Shown here one piece after another: positions 21,053 to 26,935 of a DNA stretch of 27,506 nucleotides. How positions within the stretch are numbered: position 1 is the first letter of the stretch; each line of letters opens with the position of its first letter. The DNA lies in the IMG/VR virus record IMGVR_UViG_3300011115_000894, positions 1 to 27,506 of that record. One strand, written 5' to 3'. The DNA comes from a virus. A program made the position numbers and the translations under genes. A model generated the notes under the pieces. It saw only the letters and a program-made list of their open reading frames with translations. It did no database searches and was not told the origin of the DNA.

Positions 21053-21862
21053 ATGCTGCGATTTAAACAATATCTTTTAGAAGTTACCTTAGCTGATATA
21101 TTTACAGGAACTAATCAAGCAGCAGAAGATAGCAAAAATATGAGAAGTCCTTTAAGAAAGGATTATCCCGAAGGTGATGCGGGGCAACAACAATATCTTG
21201 ATGCATTAAAAACTTCTTCAGTAAAGCAAAGAGAAGTTGGAAACTCTATGACATCAACTGCATCTGGTCAAGCTAAAACTTTAGCAAATACACAATCTGC
21301 ATTACAAACAGCTAAAACTGTAGCCGATACTGGTTTATTAGTTGGAGCTACAGTTGTTCCCGGAGTTGGAACCGCATTAAATGCTGGAGTAAAAGCTATT
21401 GAAAGTGGTCTTGCTGCGTCAGAAGGAGAATATGGAGAAGCAGGAGCAAAGGCTCTCGAAGCTGTGTTGCCATCAGCTGGAAGATTGCTTCCGGCTGCTA
21501 AAGGTGTATCAACAGCAGTAAAGGCTATTGCCAATCCAATTTCAACCGCTATTGAGCAAGGAGCAGCACAGTCTGGATTAGTTCGTAGTGCAGTTAACTT
21601 AGGAGCATCTGCACTTAAAACTATTACACCACAACTTGGGCAACAGGGTACCGCTCTTGTGGCAGGTGTTCTTCCACGTGTTGGAGTAAAAGTTGCATCA
21701 AAAGAAATAGCAGGATCACTTAAACCGGTTGTTTCTAATGCTTTAAATACAGCTAAAACTTTAAGTGGTGATGTTGTAAATACTATAGCACAAAATATGC
21801 AACCCACTAATTCAAAAAGATCTGTTGCAGCTAGACCCACTCCTAATATACCAAGAGCATAA
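21053..21862 (+). CDS. Probable packaged protein with FKQYLLE leader and long Ala/Gly hydrophobic region
   Basis: 269 aa. MLRFKQYLLE|VT repeats the leader of the upstream gene. Residues 88-235 are Ala/Gly/Val-rich with hydrophobic helices broken by glycine and proline (VADTGLLVGATVVPGVGTAL, ALEAVLPSAGRLLPAAKG, LGQQGTALVAGVLPRVG). The GVGTAL text recalls membrane-associated or pre-toxin hairpins, but no family can be named. It resembles the Ala/Gly core of the 570-aa protein. A packaged, membrane-active protein released at injection is a fair hypothesis. No clean late box is seen; an ATATAATA lies just upstream. It is probably read from the 20523 promoter. Confidence 0.65.
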   Translation: MLRFKQYLLEVTLADIFTGTNQAAEDSKNMRSPLRKDYPEGDAGQQQYLDALKTSSVKQREVGNSMTSTASGQAKTLANTQSALQTAKTVADTGLLVGATVVPGVGTALNAGVKAIESGLAASEGEYGEAGAKALEAVLPSAGRLLPAAKGVSTAVKAIANPISTAIEQGAAQSGLVRSAVNLGASALKTITPQLGQQGTALVAGVLPRVGVKVASKEIAGSLKPVVSNALNTAKTLSGDVVNTIAQNMQPTNSKRSVAARPTPNIPRA

Positions 21863-21874
21863 ATTTAAATTTAT

Positions 21875-22132
21875 TTAATTGGTTGCTTGAACCCAATCTT
21901 GATGCACTAAATGGTTTCCACCATAGCCACCCTTGAGTTGTGAGACATCCCAAAGAATCTCATCACCAACCTTGATATCTTCGGTTAACTTATCACCAAT
22001 GGCAATCACAGTACTCCAAATGAACTTAGACTTAGAACGCTCTTGGTAGATAATACCAAACTCGTTGGTCTTCTCTCCACCAAAAGTAGTCTTGACCCAA
22101 ATGTATTTGCCGATAGGTTTAAACTTTGCCAT
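21875..22132 (-). CDS. GroES-like co-chaperonin
   Basis: 85 aa. KFKPIGKYIWVKTTFGGEK, GIIYQERSK then TVIAIGDKLTEDIKVGDEIL follow the GroES fold: a first strand KPxGxxxxVK, a short mobile-loop region, then V-x-A-x-G and K-V-G-D. The C-terminus (GYGGNHLVHQDWVQA) takes the place of the usual L-x-EEDILA. Phage versions (T4 gp31 and relatives) replace host GroES so that GroEL can fold the large capsid protein. It is at the low end of GroES length (about 95). It is convergent with the 269-aa gene, 12 bases apart, and begins 2 bases after the HNH gene stop. Confidence 0.65.
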   Translation of the reverse strand: MAKFKPIGKYIWVKTTFGGEKTNEFGIIYQERSKSKFIWSTVIAIGDKLTEDIKVGDEILWDVSQLKGGYGGNHLVHQDWVQATN

Positions 22133-22133
22133 A

Positions 22134-22625
22134 TTATTTCTTATTATTTTTTCCTGCGAATGTGTTTGTCTGTGAATGACAATTTGGGCATAATAATCTT
22201 AAATTATTTAATCTATTGTCTGTTCCATTACCGTTGATATGATCTAGTTGAAGTGACAAGGGTTTATTGTTCCATAAATTTGTTAAACCACATTGGTTAC
22301 ACATATTTGTAATTATGTTTTCTTTTAATAATCTTTTTTTTAAGTTAGATCTAGAATGTTTTGAATTTTTAGATAATAATTCATTTATAGGAAGTTTCTT
22401 TCCCCCTTTAGGTCTATTTTTATTTGTTCCACGCCCTAAAGGAATATGACTAAAATCAATATTATCATGAATTAAACGTTTCTGTAACGTTTTTGAATTG
22501 CCACCTTTATTTTCATAACCATAATGTTTTAAAACACTTCCTAAAGTATCTGCATTTTTTATAAGATTTTCTAGTTCTTGTTTATCTATTTTCCAAAAAA
22601 TGGATGTTTTAGGTCTATTGGTCAT
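22134..22625 (-). CDS. HNH homing-type endonuclease
   Basis: 163 aa from ATG 22625 (MTNRPKTSIFWKIDKQELEN). The C-terminal HNH is clear: CNQCG, then SLQLDHINGNGTDNRLNNLR (Asp-His and Asn), then LLCPNCHSQT. The N-terminal 70 residues look like a helix-turn-helix (LGSVLKHYGYENKGGNSKTL). This is the common free-standing phage HNH type. The late box at 22631-22638 predicts transcription starting at the A of ATG 22625. The longer frame to 22688 would run through the tRNA-like hairpin and is rejected. Confidence 0.92.
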   Translation of the reverse strand: MTNRPKTSIFWKIDKQELENLIKNADTLGSVLKHYGYENKGGNSKTLQKRLIHDNIDFSHIPLGRGTNKNRPKGGKKLPINELLSKNSKHSRSNLKKRLLKENIITNMCNQCGLTNLWNNKPLSLQLDHINGNGTDNRLNNLRLLCPNCHSQTNTFAGKNNKK

Positions 22626-22630
22626 ATACA

Positions 22631-22638
22631 TATTTAGT
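22631..22638 (-). promoter_or_regulatory. Late box on minus strand, HNH gene
   Basis: ACTAAATA on the minus strand. The predicted start is 22625, the A of the ATG. Confidence 0.75.
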
Positions 22639-22684
22639 AGAACAATACATTCGATGTAGTATGTTCTACCAACTGAACTAACCC
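22637..22684 (-). other. tRNA-like hairpin / possible tRNA 5'-half remnant
   Basis: On the minus strand the sequence TTAGTTCAGTTGGTAGAAC matches a tRNA D-arm almost perfectly. It is followed by a stem around an ATCGAAT loop, but no T-arm or 3' acceptor follows. The inverted repeat GTAGAACA...TGTTCTAC (22637-22669) makes a strong hairpin. It lies between the 148-aa gene stop and the late box of the HNH gene. Confidence 0.4.
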
Positions 22685-23131
22685 TCAAAATCTAAACGGT
22701 TCTTCCTTCATAATTATACCCTTCATACGAACCCGTTCTTCTTCACATAATGTAATAATCTGTCTTCCTACAGAACATTGTGTTCCAGGTTTGCCAGTAA
22801 TCTGACAGACATTATATGATTTGTATTCATATTCCGTAATTATATTCGTAGCCTTGCCCCAGAGATCAGCATCTTCGGTGAGAAAACTACAATAGAATCT
22901 AAGACCACCAAACTTTTCTTTAATTTGGTCAATGGTGATACCAATCATATACTCCTCTTCCTTAAGTGGATAATTGGCATACGACTCAACTAGTAGAGGA
23001 GTCAGTTTAGAACATAGTTCATCAACAAGGTTCACCCATCCATCAGGCAGATCAGAGTATGATGATTCTGACATATTAGCAAACACAAGTGGATGTTTCT
23101 CTGTAAGTTTTTTAATATTATCACTTATCAT
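22685..23131 (-). CDS. Conserved hypothetical protein (KEKFGGLRFY family)
   Basis: 148 aa. DQIKEKFGGLRFYCS is a motif I recognise in many phage and plasmid proteins of unknown function. It is normally preceded by a GWxxLVxEL helix (here DGWVNLVDELCSKL) and followed by a Cys-containing segment (SYNVCQITGKPGTQC, then ITLCEEE). The cysteines probably bind zinc. The start overlaps the stop of the 36-aa gene by 11 bases. Confidence 0.7.
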   Translation of the reverse strand: MISDNIKKLTEKHPLVFANMSESSYSDLPDGWVNLVDELCSKLTPLLVESYANYPLKEEEYMIGITIDQIKEKFGGLRFYCSFLTEDADLWGKATNIITEYEYKSYNVCQITGKPGTQCSVGRQIITLCEEERVRMKGIIMKEEPFRF

Positions 23132-23231
23132 TATCTTTACCTAGCATAAGACATGTTATGTATACAAGAAATCCAATAGCAGCCAATGCATCTAAACTTA
23201 AAATAATTATTCCAATAGTTCTATTACTCAT
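23121..23231 (-). CDS. Small single-pass membrane protein, 36 aa
   Basis: ATG 23231 to TGA 23123-23121: MSNRTIGIIILSLDALAAIG continues hydrophobic to MLG and ends KDNDK. One transmembrane helix of about 25 residues is predicted by eye. It starts 5 bases after the tRNA-Glu 3' end and overlaps the next gene by 11 bases. No clear ribosome site, so the call is tentative. Confidence 0.45.
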   Translation of the reverse strand: MSNRTIGIIILSLDALAAIGFLVYITCLMLGKDNDK

Positions 23232-23235
23232 TCAG

Positions 23236-23310
23236 TGATCCTAATGGGATTTGAACCCATGTACTGAGATTGAAAGTCTCATGTCCTTGACCGGGCTAGA
23301 CGATAGGACC
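23236..23310 (-). tRNA. tRNA-Glu (TTC)
   Basis: Acceptor GGTCCTA/TAGGATC (one wobble), anticodon stem TGAGA/TCTCA with loop CTTTCAA (anticodon TTC), T-arm ATGGGTTCAAATCCCAT. 75 nt, discriminator A, no encoded CCA. The sequence is close to typical bacterial tRNA-Glu. Confidence 0.95.
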
Positions 23311-23316
23311 GTAAAT

Positions 23317-23324
23317 TATTTATG
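23317..23324 (-). promoter_or_regulatory. Late box in front of tRNA-Glu
   Basis: CATAAATA on the minus strand. The predicted start is 23311, one base before the tRNA 5' end (23310). The spacer (ATTTAC) is similar to that of tRNA-Tyr (AATTAC). Confidence 0.65.
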
Positions 23325-23343
23325 CTCATTCTCTCGATGAACA

Positions 23344-23634
23344 TTAACTTTCATACATAGCGTCTTTGGCTACCCACAATTGGGTCTGTGCCTCACGCTC
23401 TGCATCCTTAGCATAGAAGGTCATCTTCATCTCATAGTAATCCCGTTCCTTGGTAAGAAACTGAATTCGTTCTGATGCTTCACGCAACAGATCACGCACT
23501 ACCTTGTGAGCAAAGTCAGAGTGTTCCTCAAGACGAGCCACAAGAGTAGTTGAATCATTGATCGGTGCATTATCATTTGTCTGTGTCATTGTCATTGCAA
23601 TCTTTTCTCCGAGTGTGGGTGGTTTAATTCTCAT
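23344..23634 (-). CDS. Helical hypothetical protein of the ERD tandem family
   Basis: 96 aa. AAGGA lies 8 bases before the ATG. The central part (RLEEHSDFAHKVVRDLLREA, then IQFLTKERDYYEMKM) is a coiled coil with the L-x-KERD motif shared by the genes at 23853, 24229 and 24468, but it lacks their GWDC motif. Function unknown. It overlaps the 78-aa gene by 11 bases in a coupled minus-strand operon. Confidence 0.65.
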   Translation of the reverse strand: MRIKPPTLGEKIAMTMTQTNDNAPINDSTTLVARLEEHSDFAHKVVRDLLREASERIQFLTKERDYYEMKMTFYAKDAEREAQTQLWVAKDAMYES

Positions 23635-23860
23635 TGGTATTTTCCTTTCGAAACTTATTCATAAATTCACACTTACAATGCTTGAACTCAATGTCATCTG
23701 TGTGAATGAGAAGACCATCCCATTCATCACACCAATGCCATCCATTTTTAAGTTCCTCTGCTGTGAGCATGACAATAAAATCTTCATCGTCAAATGGCTG
23801 CATCAGAAAATCAAATCGTTCCTGAGTCATTCCGTGTTTTATAAATTCTTCATCAGCCAT
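23624..23860 (-). CDS. Hypothetical acidic protein, 78 aa
   Basis: MADEEFIKHGMTQERFDFLM then DDEDFIVMLTAEELKNGWHW and a CKC near the end. Acidic and Trp-containing. The ATG overlaps the stop of the 127-aa gene (ATGGCTGA). It has no ERD or GWDC motif, so it is an unrelated insert within the tandem family. Function unknown. Confidence 0.65.
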   Translation of the reverse strand: MADEEFIKHGMTQERFDFLMQPFDDEDFIVMLTAEELKNGWHWCDEWDGLLIHTDDIEFKHCKCEFMNKFRKENTNEN

Positions 23861-24236
23861 TGGTTTTTTCTTCCTGTGCTAACTTCTGCAAAGTGTTGTG
23901 ATGCTTGGCAGCAATCTTTTGGTAACTATGTTCAATAGCAGTTATCATATCAAAGCAGTCCCATCCACGCTCATTTGCATATTGCATTGAATGCACATCT
24001 TTAAAACCTAATGCTGGTTGTGGATCACATCGAGCCAAGTCATTGGCTCTTCGCATTGCTGATTCGGAATCAAGTCTACCCCGAGTAATAGCAGAAGACA
24101 TTTCTCGTCTAGCCTGATCTCGTTCCTTAGTGAGTCGAATCACATCTTGACGAAGTTGTGACTCTGCTGACAGAAGATCTGACAGATTTGGAAATGCATC
24201 CCCATGATCATTATCGCCTACGAAAACATCAGACAT
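23853..24236 (-). CDS. Tandem-family protein with ERD...ARRE and GWDCF motifs
   Basis: 127 aa from ATG 24236 (MSDVFVGDNDHGDAFPN), with a strong AAGGAGG 9 bases upstream; the frame to 24317 is rejected because it overlaps the previous gene. A helical segment (LRQDVIRLTKERDQARREMS) is followed by QYANERGWDCFDM and a C-terminal helix. The same two motifs occur in the next two upstream genes, so they are likely duplicates. Function unknown. Confidence 0.7.
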   Translation of the reverse strand: MSDVFVGDNDHGDAFPNLSDLLSAESQLRQDVIRLTKERDQARREMSSAITRGRLDSESAMRRANDLARCDPQPALGFKDVHSMQYANERGWDCFDMITAIEHSYQKIAAKHHNTLQKLAQEEKTNG

Positions 24237-24471
24237 TAGTATTTTCCTCCTTGAAGCAATCCCATCCCATTTTAATGGCATACTCCTGTGGAGTGTATCT
24301 TCTTGCATACTGCCCATTTACTTCTGCATAACACAAATTACGCCTCGACTCATCCCGTTCTCTTTCCAAACGAGAGATTTTTGCATATGCTTCCGATAGA
24401 GTCTGAATGACATCATCGGGAAGATCAGTTCTCTTAGATTCATAACGAAGATGTAGTGCAATATCTTTCAT
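24229..24471 (-). CDS. Tandem-family protein with ERD...SRRN and GWDCF motifs
   Basis: 80 aa from ATG 24471 (MKDIALHLRYESKRTD), AAGGA 6 bases upstream. LERERDESRRNL then YAIKMGWDCFKE correspond to the motifs of its neighbours. The protein ends just after the GWDCF motif. Its end overlaps the next gene by 8 bases. Function unknown. Confidence 0.7.
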   Translation of the reverse strand: MKDIALHLRYESKRTDLPDDVIQTLSEAYAKISRLERERDESRRNLCYAEVNGQYARRYTPQEYAIKMGWDCFKEENTNV

Positions 24472-24674
24472 ATTGTTTCCTTGTAGCAATCCCATCCTTT
24501 GCGCTCTGCCACGGCTTCCCTAGACTCTGGCTTGAAGTGGTTGGATATCCAATCGCAAACCTCACGCCGCGCTTCATCTCGTTCTACTTTAAGTTTGTTC
24601 ATGTCTTCTATGCAGTTTTCATGCATAATATTTCCATCGCGCCACATTCTGAGTTCAAGCATATCGTCATTCAT
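24468..24674 (-). CDS. Tandem-family protein with ERD...ARRE and GWDCY motifs
   Basis: 68 aa (MNDDMLELRMWRDGNIMHEN). AAGGAGG lies just upstream. LKVERDEARREVCDW then VAERKGWDCYKE match the family. The ATG overlaps the stop of the metallophosphoesterase gene by 4 bases. This is the shortest member and keeps both motifs. Function unknown. Confidence 0.7.
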   Translation of the reverse strand: MNDDMLELRMWRDGNIMHENCIEDMNKLKVERDEARREVCDWISNHFKPESREAVAERKGWDCYKETI

Positions 24675-25219
24675 AATGCCTCCTTGTGAAGTGCCGCCAC
24701 TTTGTTTCGTATCTCATCGATACTAATAGGAGTATATCCTATTCTCTCCACACAGCAAGAGAAATATCTTAGATCTGTCACACCTTCTGAAAGCATAACT
24801 TCTTCAGCATGAAGGTGTGCGTGAATATTTAACCAAGATGCATTTCGCTTGGCTCTCCACAGAGACATTGGGTGAATAGGAATATGCGAAAGAATTTCAT
24901 TGTCTAACTTGTGATACGCACGAACATCTCGAAAGTACTTGGCATACTTTGAGAGTTCGAGAATATCATGATTGCCCTTGATTAAAACTTTTGAACCATT
25001 GAGTGCTTCAAGAATTTTTAAATCTTTTGGGTTGAACGCCACATCACCCATGACATACACCTTGTCACCCTTGGAAACAGTCCTATTCCAATTCTCCCTG
25101 ATGACAGTATCACCTTCTTCGGCTGATGCATATGGACGAACCTTCTCGCCATTTGCGCGAGTGAAGCGATACATTGCTTCGTGTCCAAAGTGTGGGCAAC
25201 CAATGAAGTACGTGGTCAT
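24671..25219 (-). CDS. Calcineurin-like metallophosphoesterase, atypical first motif
   Basis: 182 aa from ATG 25219 (MTTYFIGCPHFGHEAM). Metallophosphoesterase motifs are visible: GDVAF at about 62, KVLIKGNHD at about 84-92, SHIPIHP and NIHAHLH in the C-terminal third. The first motif, normally D-x-H (as in SDTHFGH), reads CPHFGH, so the usual first Asp metal ligand is Cys. Members hydrolyse phosphomonoesters or diesters, including nucleic acids and nucleotides. Substrate unknown. It sits in a minus-strand operon with 4-base to near-zero spacing. Confidence 0.85.
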   Translation of the reverse strand: MTTYFIGCPHFGHEAMYRFTRANGEKVRPYASAEEGDTVIRENWNRTVSKGDKVYVMGDVAFNPKDLKILEALNGSKVLIKGNHDILELSKYAKYFRDVRAYHKLDNEILSHIPIHPMSLWRAKRNASWLNIHAHLHAEEVMLSEGVTDLRYFSCCVERIGYTPISIDEIRNKVAALHKEAL

Positions 25220-25220
25220 A

Positions 25221-25409
25221 TCACTTTCCAACAGTAATGGTAATCTTCTGACAGAGTTGCATACTCATAAGAAACAATGTACTAGCAGCAAACGTGAGCA
25301 TGGCTAGAATAGCCAAGTCAAGCAGTACAGAGAATGCACCCGGTGGGGGCATAAGAGAAAGAATGTAACGCTTAGGGGTAGGCTTGGTGATTTTCTTTTT
25401 AGTAGTCAA
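25221..25409 (-). CDS. Small single-pass membrane protein
   Basis: 62 aa if it starts at TTG 25409, which has AGAAGGA 7 bases upstream and an 11-base overlap with the preceding stop. ATG 25442 would add 11 residues, has no ribosome site and overlaps by 44. The body reads TTKKKITKPTPKRYILSLMP then a transmembrane helix (FSVLLDLAILAMLTFAAST). The N-terminus resembles the MTTK start of the neighbour. It could be a holin-like or superinfection-related membrane protein; nothing decides this. Confidence 0.6.
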   Translation of the reverse strand: MTTKKKITKPTPKRYILSLMPPPGAFSVLLDLAILAMLTFAASTLFLMSMQLCQKITITVGK

Positions 25410-25662
25410 TTTTATTCCTTCTGATTTTTTGAATTCTTCCATAACGACGACGAGCACAGGCAACAATCTTCTTGTACTCTAGAGCAGTACATTCAAAGCC
25501 AAGATCAAAACTATTCTTACCCATCATCATACCCGAACCCATAAATTGCTTTGGGTAACGATTCTCTAGTCCTCGAGAAATTTGAAAATAATTTCCACGA
25601 TTGTAGACGAATGAGTAGTAATACTTCTTTGCTTTAACTTTTTTAAGTGTTTTAGTAGTCAT
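25399..25662 (-). CDS. Hypothetical basic protein, 87 aa
   Basis: MTTKTLKKVKAKKYYYSFVY, then IVACARRRYGRIQKIRRNK. Strongly basic and Tyr-rich with a Met-rich middle (GSGMMMGKN). Nucleic-acid binding is possible. No ribosome site is evident; the upstream stop is 2 bases away, so re-initiation is possible. No family recognised. Confidence 0.6.
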   Translation of the reverse strand: MTTKTLKKVKAKKYYYSFVYNRGNYFQISRGLENRYPKQFMGSGMMMGKNSFDLGFECTALEYKKIVACARRRYGRIQKIRRNKIDY

Positions 25663-25663
25663 T

Positions 25664-25933
25664 TTATTTTTTATTGTTATTTAATACGTGTTTAATAGAG
25701 TTGAGAGATTGTTTAGTTGGAACATATAGTTTTTCTTGTGAAACCCATTCAGATGCTTTTACCATCCATGCTGCTAATTTAAAAATTGCAACCGGATCAT
25801 GAATATGTGCTTTCTTTGGTTCATATATACTCAGTTTTGTATGGTAAACTCGTATACTTCGTTCACCTGTTGGAGATTCAACACATTCAGAAATAAAACT
25901 TTTATTTGTAAACGGATGTGGTTTTGGTGACAT
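25664..25933 (-). CDS. Hypothetical protein, 89 aa
   Basis: MSPKPHPFTNKSFISECVES then SIRVYHTKLSIYEPKKAH, with an amphipathic helix (AIFKLAAWMVKASEWVSQ). No recognised family, no membrane segment. It lies in the same minus-strand run, 11 bases after the 76-aa gene stop. Confidence 0.55.
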   Translation of the reverse strand: MSPKPHPFTNKSFISECVESPTGERSIRVYHTKLSIYEPKKAHIHDPVAIFKLAAWMVKASEWVSQEKLYVPTKQSLNSIKHVLNNNKK

Positions 25934-25944
25934 TTTATTACAAG

Positions 25945-26175
25945 TTAGTTGTCGTCTTCTAAATCGTCGTCATCGGGTCCGGCAGACCATCCACCGTCAT
26001 CATCTTCGACTAAATCTTCGTAATCACTTTCAGTCTCACCAATTTGTTTTAACTTTCGGTATTCCCATACCGGGTGTGATGTTGCATTCCATTCATAAAG
26101 AACGGTTCGCATAACTTCAATTTTCTCGTGAAGAAGATCATTTTCTGCTTTTAGTATCTCAAGTTCTTTGCTCAC
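25945..26175 (-). CDS. Coiled-coil protein with very acidic tail
   Basis: 76 aa from GTG 26175 (VSKELEILKAENDLLHEKIE), 7 bases after the upstream stop. The ATG-containing frame to 26316 would overlap the 78-aa gene by 134 bases and is rejected. The N-terminal half is a leucine-zipper-like coil. The C-terminal third is almost all Asp/Glu (YEDLVEDDDGG, then DDDDLEDDN). Acidic tails of this type can mimic DNA, so a regulator or inhibitor is conceivable. Function unknown. Confidence 0.55.
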   Translation of the reverse strand: MSKELEILKAENDLLHEKIEVMRTVLYEWNATSHPVWEYRKLKQIGETESDYEDLVEDDDGGWSAGPDDDDLEDDN

Positions 26176-26182
26176 GTTTATA

Positions 26183-26419
26183 TTATTTCCAATTCTTATT
26201 GATAAGAGTATAGTGTCCGTCATTACGAATGAATTTAAGGATGCCATCAGCAAAAGCCTTGTCACCATCAAAAAGAATGGTAAAGGCATCTTCAAGTCTA
26301 ATGTAGTTGTATTCAAACTCAGGCTTCACCTTAGACATCCATTCAATGAACATATATTCATTGCCGCTGAAGGTGGCATGGTTAATACCGATCTTTGATC
26401 TCTTGGTTGTCGTGTTCAT
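26183..26419 (-). CDS. Hypothetical early protein, 78 aa
   Basis: MNTTTKRSKIGINHATFSGN then YMFIEWMSKVKPEFEYNYIR, ending HYTLINKNWK. A small mixed domain of no known family. The predicted transcription start is exactly its ATG, so it is likely the first gene of the minus-strand early run reaching down to about 25664 or further. Confidence 0.65.
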   Translation of the reverse strand: MNTTTKRSKIGINHATFSGNEYMFIEWMSKVKPEFEYNYIRLEDAFTILFDGDKAFADGILKFIRNDGHYTLINKNWK

Positions 26420-26425
26420 ACCAAT

Positions 26426-26453
26426 ATAATAACTTATATAGAGTGATTGTCAA
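26426..26453 (-). promoter_or_regulatory. Sigma-70-type promoter, 78-aa gene
   Basis: -35 TTGACA (26453-26448), 16-base spacer, -10 TATTAT (26431-26426), six bases to ATG 26419. The upstream stop codon (TGA 26452-26450) lies inside the -35. Confidence 0.7.
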
Positions 26454-26884
26454 ACAACTCGTTTACGTTTTAATGAAATAAATGCAGACATACCAAGAAT
26501 AACACCCATGCCCGGAGAAGGAACGGGAGTAGGTGCAGCACCACTTGATTCTGTCATCTGAAATGCACCCATCGAGATGCTCTCGATTCGATCATACATG
26601 ATTGGAATTGCAAATTGCTGATCAACCATTTGAATGGTCTTGACCAACACTCCACCATTGTAAATTTTATAGATCCATAGACCATCAGCCGTTCCCATAA
26701 ACAAATTTGATGAAAAACTTGTGACGGCAACTGTAGGAGGCTCAATAGCATTACCCCAAGGTTCCATCATAGTATATGCAGAGTCAAAGGTTAATCTGTT
26801 TGTATATGAAACTTCCACATACATGGAACCCTGATATACAGAATCATGAAACATCTGACCAGCAGAGTAGAGCGTAGAGATCAT
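26450..26884 (-). CDS. Protein with PEP-CTERM-like C-terminal sorting signal
   Basis: 144 aa from ATG 26884 (MISTLYSAGQMFHDSVYQGS). The C-terminus has a short linker (SSGAAPTP), VPSP, a hydrophobic run (GMGVILGMSAFISL) and a basic end (KRKRVV). This is the layout of PEP-CTERM exosortase signals, with VPSP in place of VPEP. The body is beta-rich (VEVSYTNRLTFDSAYTMM, TADGLWIYKIYNGGVLV). No obvious N-terminal signal peptide is present, which is odd for an exosortase substrate. GTG 26899 is rejected because it lies in the -10 region. Confidence 0.6.
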   Translation of the reverse strand: MISTLYSAGQMFHDSVYQGSMYVEVSYTNRLTFDSAYTMMEPWGNAIEPPTVAVTSFSSNLFMGTADGLWIYKIYNGGVLVKTIQMVDQQFAIPIMYDRIESISMGAFQMTESSGAAPTPVPSPGMGVILGMSAFISLKRKRVV

Positions 26885-26890
26885 ATAGTT

Positions 26891-26918
26891 AGTATACACT
26901 ATAGAATTGACATTGCAA
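26891..26918 (-). promoter_or_regulatory. Sigma-70-type promoter, PEP-CTERM-like gene
   Basis: -35 TTGCAA (26918-26913), 16-base spacer, -10 TATACT (26896-26891), six bases to ATG 26884. Same geometry as the other early promoters here. Confidence 0.65.
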
Positions 26919-26920
26919 GG

Positions 26921-26928
26921 TATAAATA
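26921..26928 (+). promoter_or_regulatory. T4 consensus late promoter, 134-aa gene
   Basis: TATAAATA. The predicted start is 26934, two bases before ATG 26936. Confidence 0.92.
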
Positions 26929-26935
26929 TTGTACC

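Noticed and set aside
21268-21840. 190-codon open frame on the minus strand
   Set aside because: It is the antisense shadow of the Ala/Gly-rich 269-aa gene, whose codon bias keeps the opposite frame open.
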